Shown here in pieces: positions 62,873 through 64,000 of a stretch of 64,000 nucleotides of DNA; the stretch's first letter is position 1, and every line of letters starts with the position of its first letter. Both the position numbers and the translations under genes were made by a program. The stretch comes from Saccharofermentans sp. GTDB lineage: Bacteria; Bacillota; Clostridia; Saccharofermentanales; Saccharofermentanaceae. Location of the stretch: positions 434,001 to 498,000 of the forward strand of contig JAEFAZ010000001.1 of assembly GCA_016292135.1 (NCBI GenBank), in the 5' to 3' direction. The notes beneath the pieces were generated by a model that worked only from the letters and a program-made list of their open reading frames with translations, searched no databases and was not told the origin of the DNA.

Positions 62873-64000
62873 ATGCGACTTTCAGATCTGCTCAAATTTG
62901 ACGATATCGTTATCCAGTGTCACGACAACCCGGATGCCGATGCTCTTGCATCAGGCTTTGCCCTTTACTGCTATTTTGAGAAGGAAGGCAAAACGCCCCA
63001 GTTTATCTACCGAGGAAATAATCACATCGTCAAGAGCAATCTGACCATAATGGTCGAAGACATCAATATACCTGTATCCTACGAGCCTGATTTCGACCGT
63101 GAGCCTGAACTGCTCGTTACTTGTGACTGCCAGTATGGCCAGAAGAATGTTACTTTTACTCCTGCAAAGAACGTAGCGATAATCGACCACCACCAGGTAA
63201 CGGTCGACCTTCCCGAACTTTCGGAAGTAAGAAGCAGCATCGGTTCCTGCTCGACAGTCATCTGGGACATGTTAAGACAGGAAGGATTCAACGTCACAGA
63301 AAACAAGAACCTCTCCACCGCCCTTTATTACGGACTTTATACTGACTCCAACAGATTGAGCGAATTGTTCCATCCTCTGGACCGCGATATGCTCGATTCC
63401 CTGATCGTCAATAAGAGCCTTGTAACCAAGATGAGCAACGCAAACATCTCTCTCGAAGAACTTGAGATTACGGGCGAAGCTATTCTCAACTACGAGTACC
63501 ACGAGGAAAGACGTTATCTTATCTTAAGATCCAAGCCCTGTGATCCCAACATCCTCGGTCTTATAAGCGATTTTATCATAGAGACGGCAGGCGTTGATGT
63601 ATGTCTGGCATACTATGTCAGCCCCTCAGAGATCAAACTGTCCGTAAGGTCATGCACAAGAGAAGTCCACGCTAATGAACTGGCCAAATTCATTGCTGAC
63701 GGCATAGGCGGAGGCGGCGGTCACATTACCAAGGCCGGCGCTACGATCATGCCTGAGCTCCTTACGGAAGATGCAGACACCATGGTCAATTTGAGGGTCC
63801 GTAACTACTACGATAAGTACGAAGTACTCTATGCCGATAAGATTACACTCGACATGGAAGGAATGCAGGCATACGAGAAACGCGACCAGAAATTGGGTGT
63901 CGTAAAACTTGCTGACGTCTTCCCTGTCGGAACACAGGTCGAAGTAAGAACCCTGGAAGGTGATGCCAACTTCACGATCAACGACGAGCAATACCTCCTC
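62873..64000 (+). CDS. DHH/DHHA1 family phosphoesterase (partial, 3' end beyond window)
   Basis: Open from ATG 62873 to the right edge (376 codons, no stop). Read directly from the plus strand: CHDNPDADALASG (motif I, two catalytic Asp), TCDC (motif II), IDHHQ (the DHH motif), LYTDS (motif IV), then the DHHA1 domain with GGGGGHITKAGA. The family includes NrnA-type oligoribonuclease/pAp phosphatases and c-di-AMP phosphodiesterases. There is no GGDEF or PAS domain before the DHH part, so it is closer to stand-alone NrnA/DhhP types. AAAGGAA precedes the start. A link to the c-di-AMP synthase at 57.9 kb is possible but unproven. Confidence 0.88.
   Translation, partial: MRLSDLLKFDDIVIQCHDNPDADALASGFALYCYFEKEGKTPQFIYRGNNHIVKSNLTIMVEDINIPVSYEPDFDREPELLVTCDCQYGQKNVTFTPAKNVAIIDHHQVTVDLPELSEVRSSIGSCSTVIWDMLRQEGFNVTENKNLSTALYYGLYTDSNRLSELFHPLDRDMLDSLIVNKSLVTKMSNANISLEELEITGEAILNYEYHEERRYLILRSKPCDPNILGLISDFIIETAGVDVCLAYYVSPSEIKLSVRSCTREVHANELAKFIADGIGGGGGHITKAGATIMPELLTEDADTMVNLRVRNYYDKYEVLYADKITLDMEGMQAYEKRDQKLGVVKLADVFPVGTQVEVRTLEGDANFTINDEQYLL

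Overview
The window looks like a chromosomal segment from a low-to-moderate GC Gram-positive-lineage anaerobe of the Clostridia (Bacillota). The evidence is the mix of families: CdaA/YbbR-GlmM, YerC, RqcH, QueH, an MreC-MreD-PBP2 cluster, AGGAGG-type ribosome binding sites, TTGACA/TATAAT promoters, and several large secreted proteins ending in three S-layer-homology (SLH) modules. Genus cannot be assigned from the sequence alone. No rRNA, insertion sequence, prophage, integrase or CRISPR array was found, and no gene-free stretch exceeds about 250 bases.

Layout. 0-39 kb is almost wholly on the minus strand: def-fmt (left edge); an LRR-SLH surface protein; an operon reading yerC-secA-punA-ahcY-AMP ligase-DUF2974 hydrolase; a small TadE/pilin-like cluster (11.8-14.5 kb); pheST; a methylglyoxal-synthase-like gene with an MBL hydrolase; mreC-mreD-PBP2; a SEC-C protein; icd; a GH25 lysozyme-holA-YfcE group; two very large SLH surface proteins (28.3-35.7 kb); a nuclease-like gene behind a striking inverted-repeat array; and comEC. 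39.4-44.8 kb is on the plus strand: engB, two tandem divergent PRPP-synthetase genes, a small membrane protein and rqcH. 45-51.6 kb is on the minus strand: an AT-rich orphan membrane protein, a small membrane protein, queH and ruvB-ruvA-ruvC (with a possible LexA box), and pyrimidine-nucleoside phosphorylase. 51.7-53.5 kb is on the plus strand: a Gfo/Idh oxidoreductase, tRNA-Lys(CTT) and a HEAT-repeat protein. 53.6-61.3 kb is on the minus strand: a fourth SLH protein, a GlmU-C-like hexapeptide protein, glmM, a CdaA-YbbR fusion and an ABC-F ATPase. 61.4-64 kb is on the plus strand: a MATE transporter and a truncated DHH/DHHA1 phosphoesterase.

How genes work together. Cell-envelope work dominates: elongation machinery (MreCD, PBP2), amino-sugar supply (GlmM plus an acetyltransferase-like protein) tied to c-di-AMP synthesis, a lysozyme, protein export (SecA) and four surface proteins sharing one C-terminal cassette. 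Nucleotide and methyl-cycle salvage (PunA, AhcY, Pdp, Prs) and DNA processing (RuvABC, HolA, ComEC, nuclease-like protein) form the other themes.

The strongest leads for something undescribed are: (1) four 35-bp inverted repeats spaced by whole helical turns in front of a PD-(D/E)XK-like protein gene; (2) a sequence element shared between the upstream regions of comEC and of the orphan pilin-like cluster; (3) the single-chain CdaA-YbbR fusion; and (4) the tandem PRPP-synthetase pair in which one copy has lost catalytic-loop residues.
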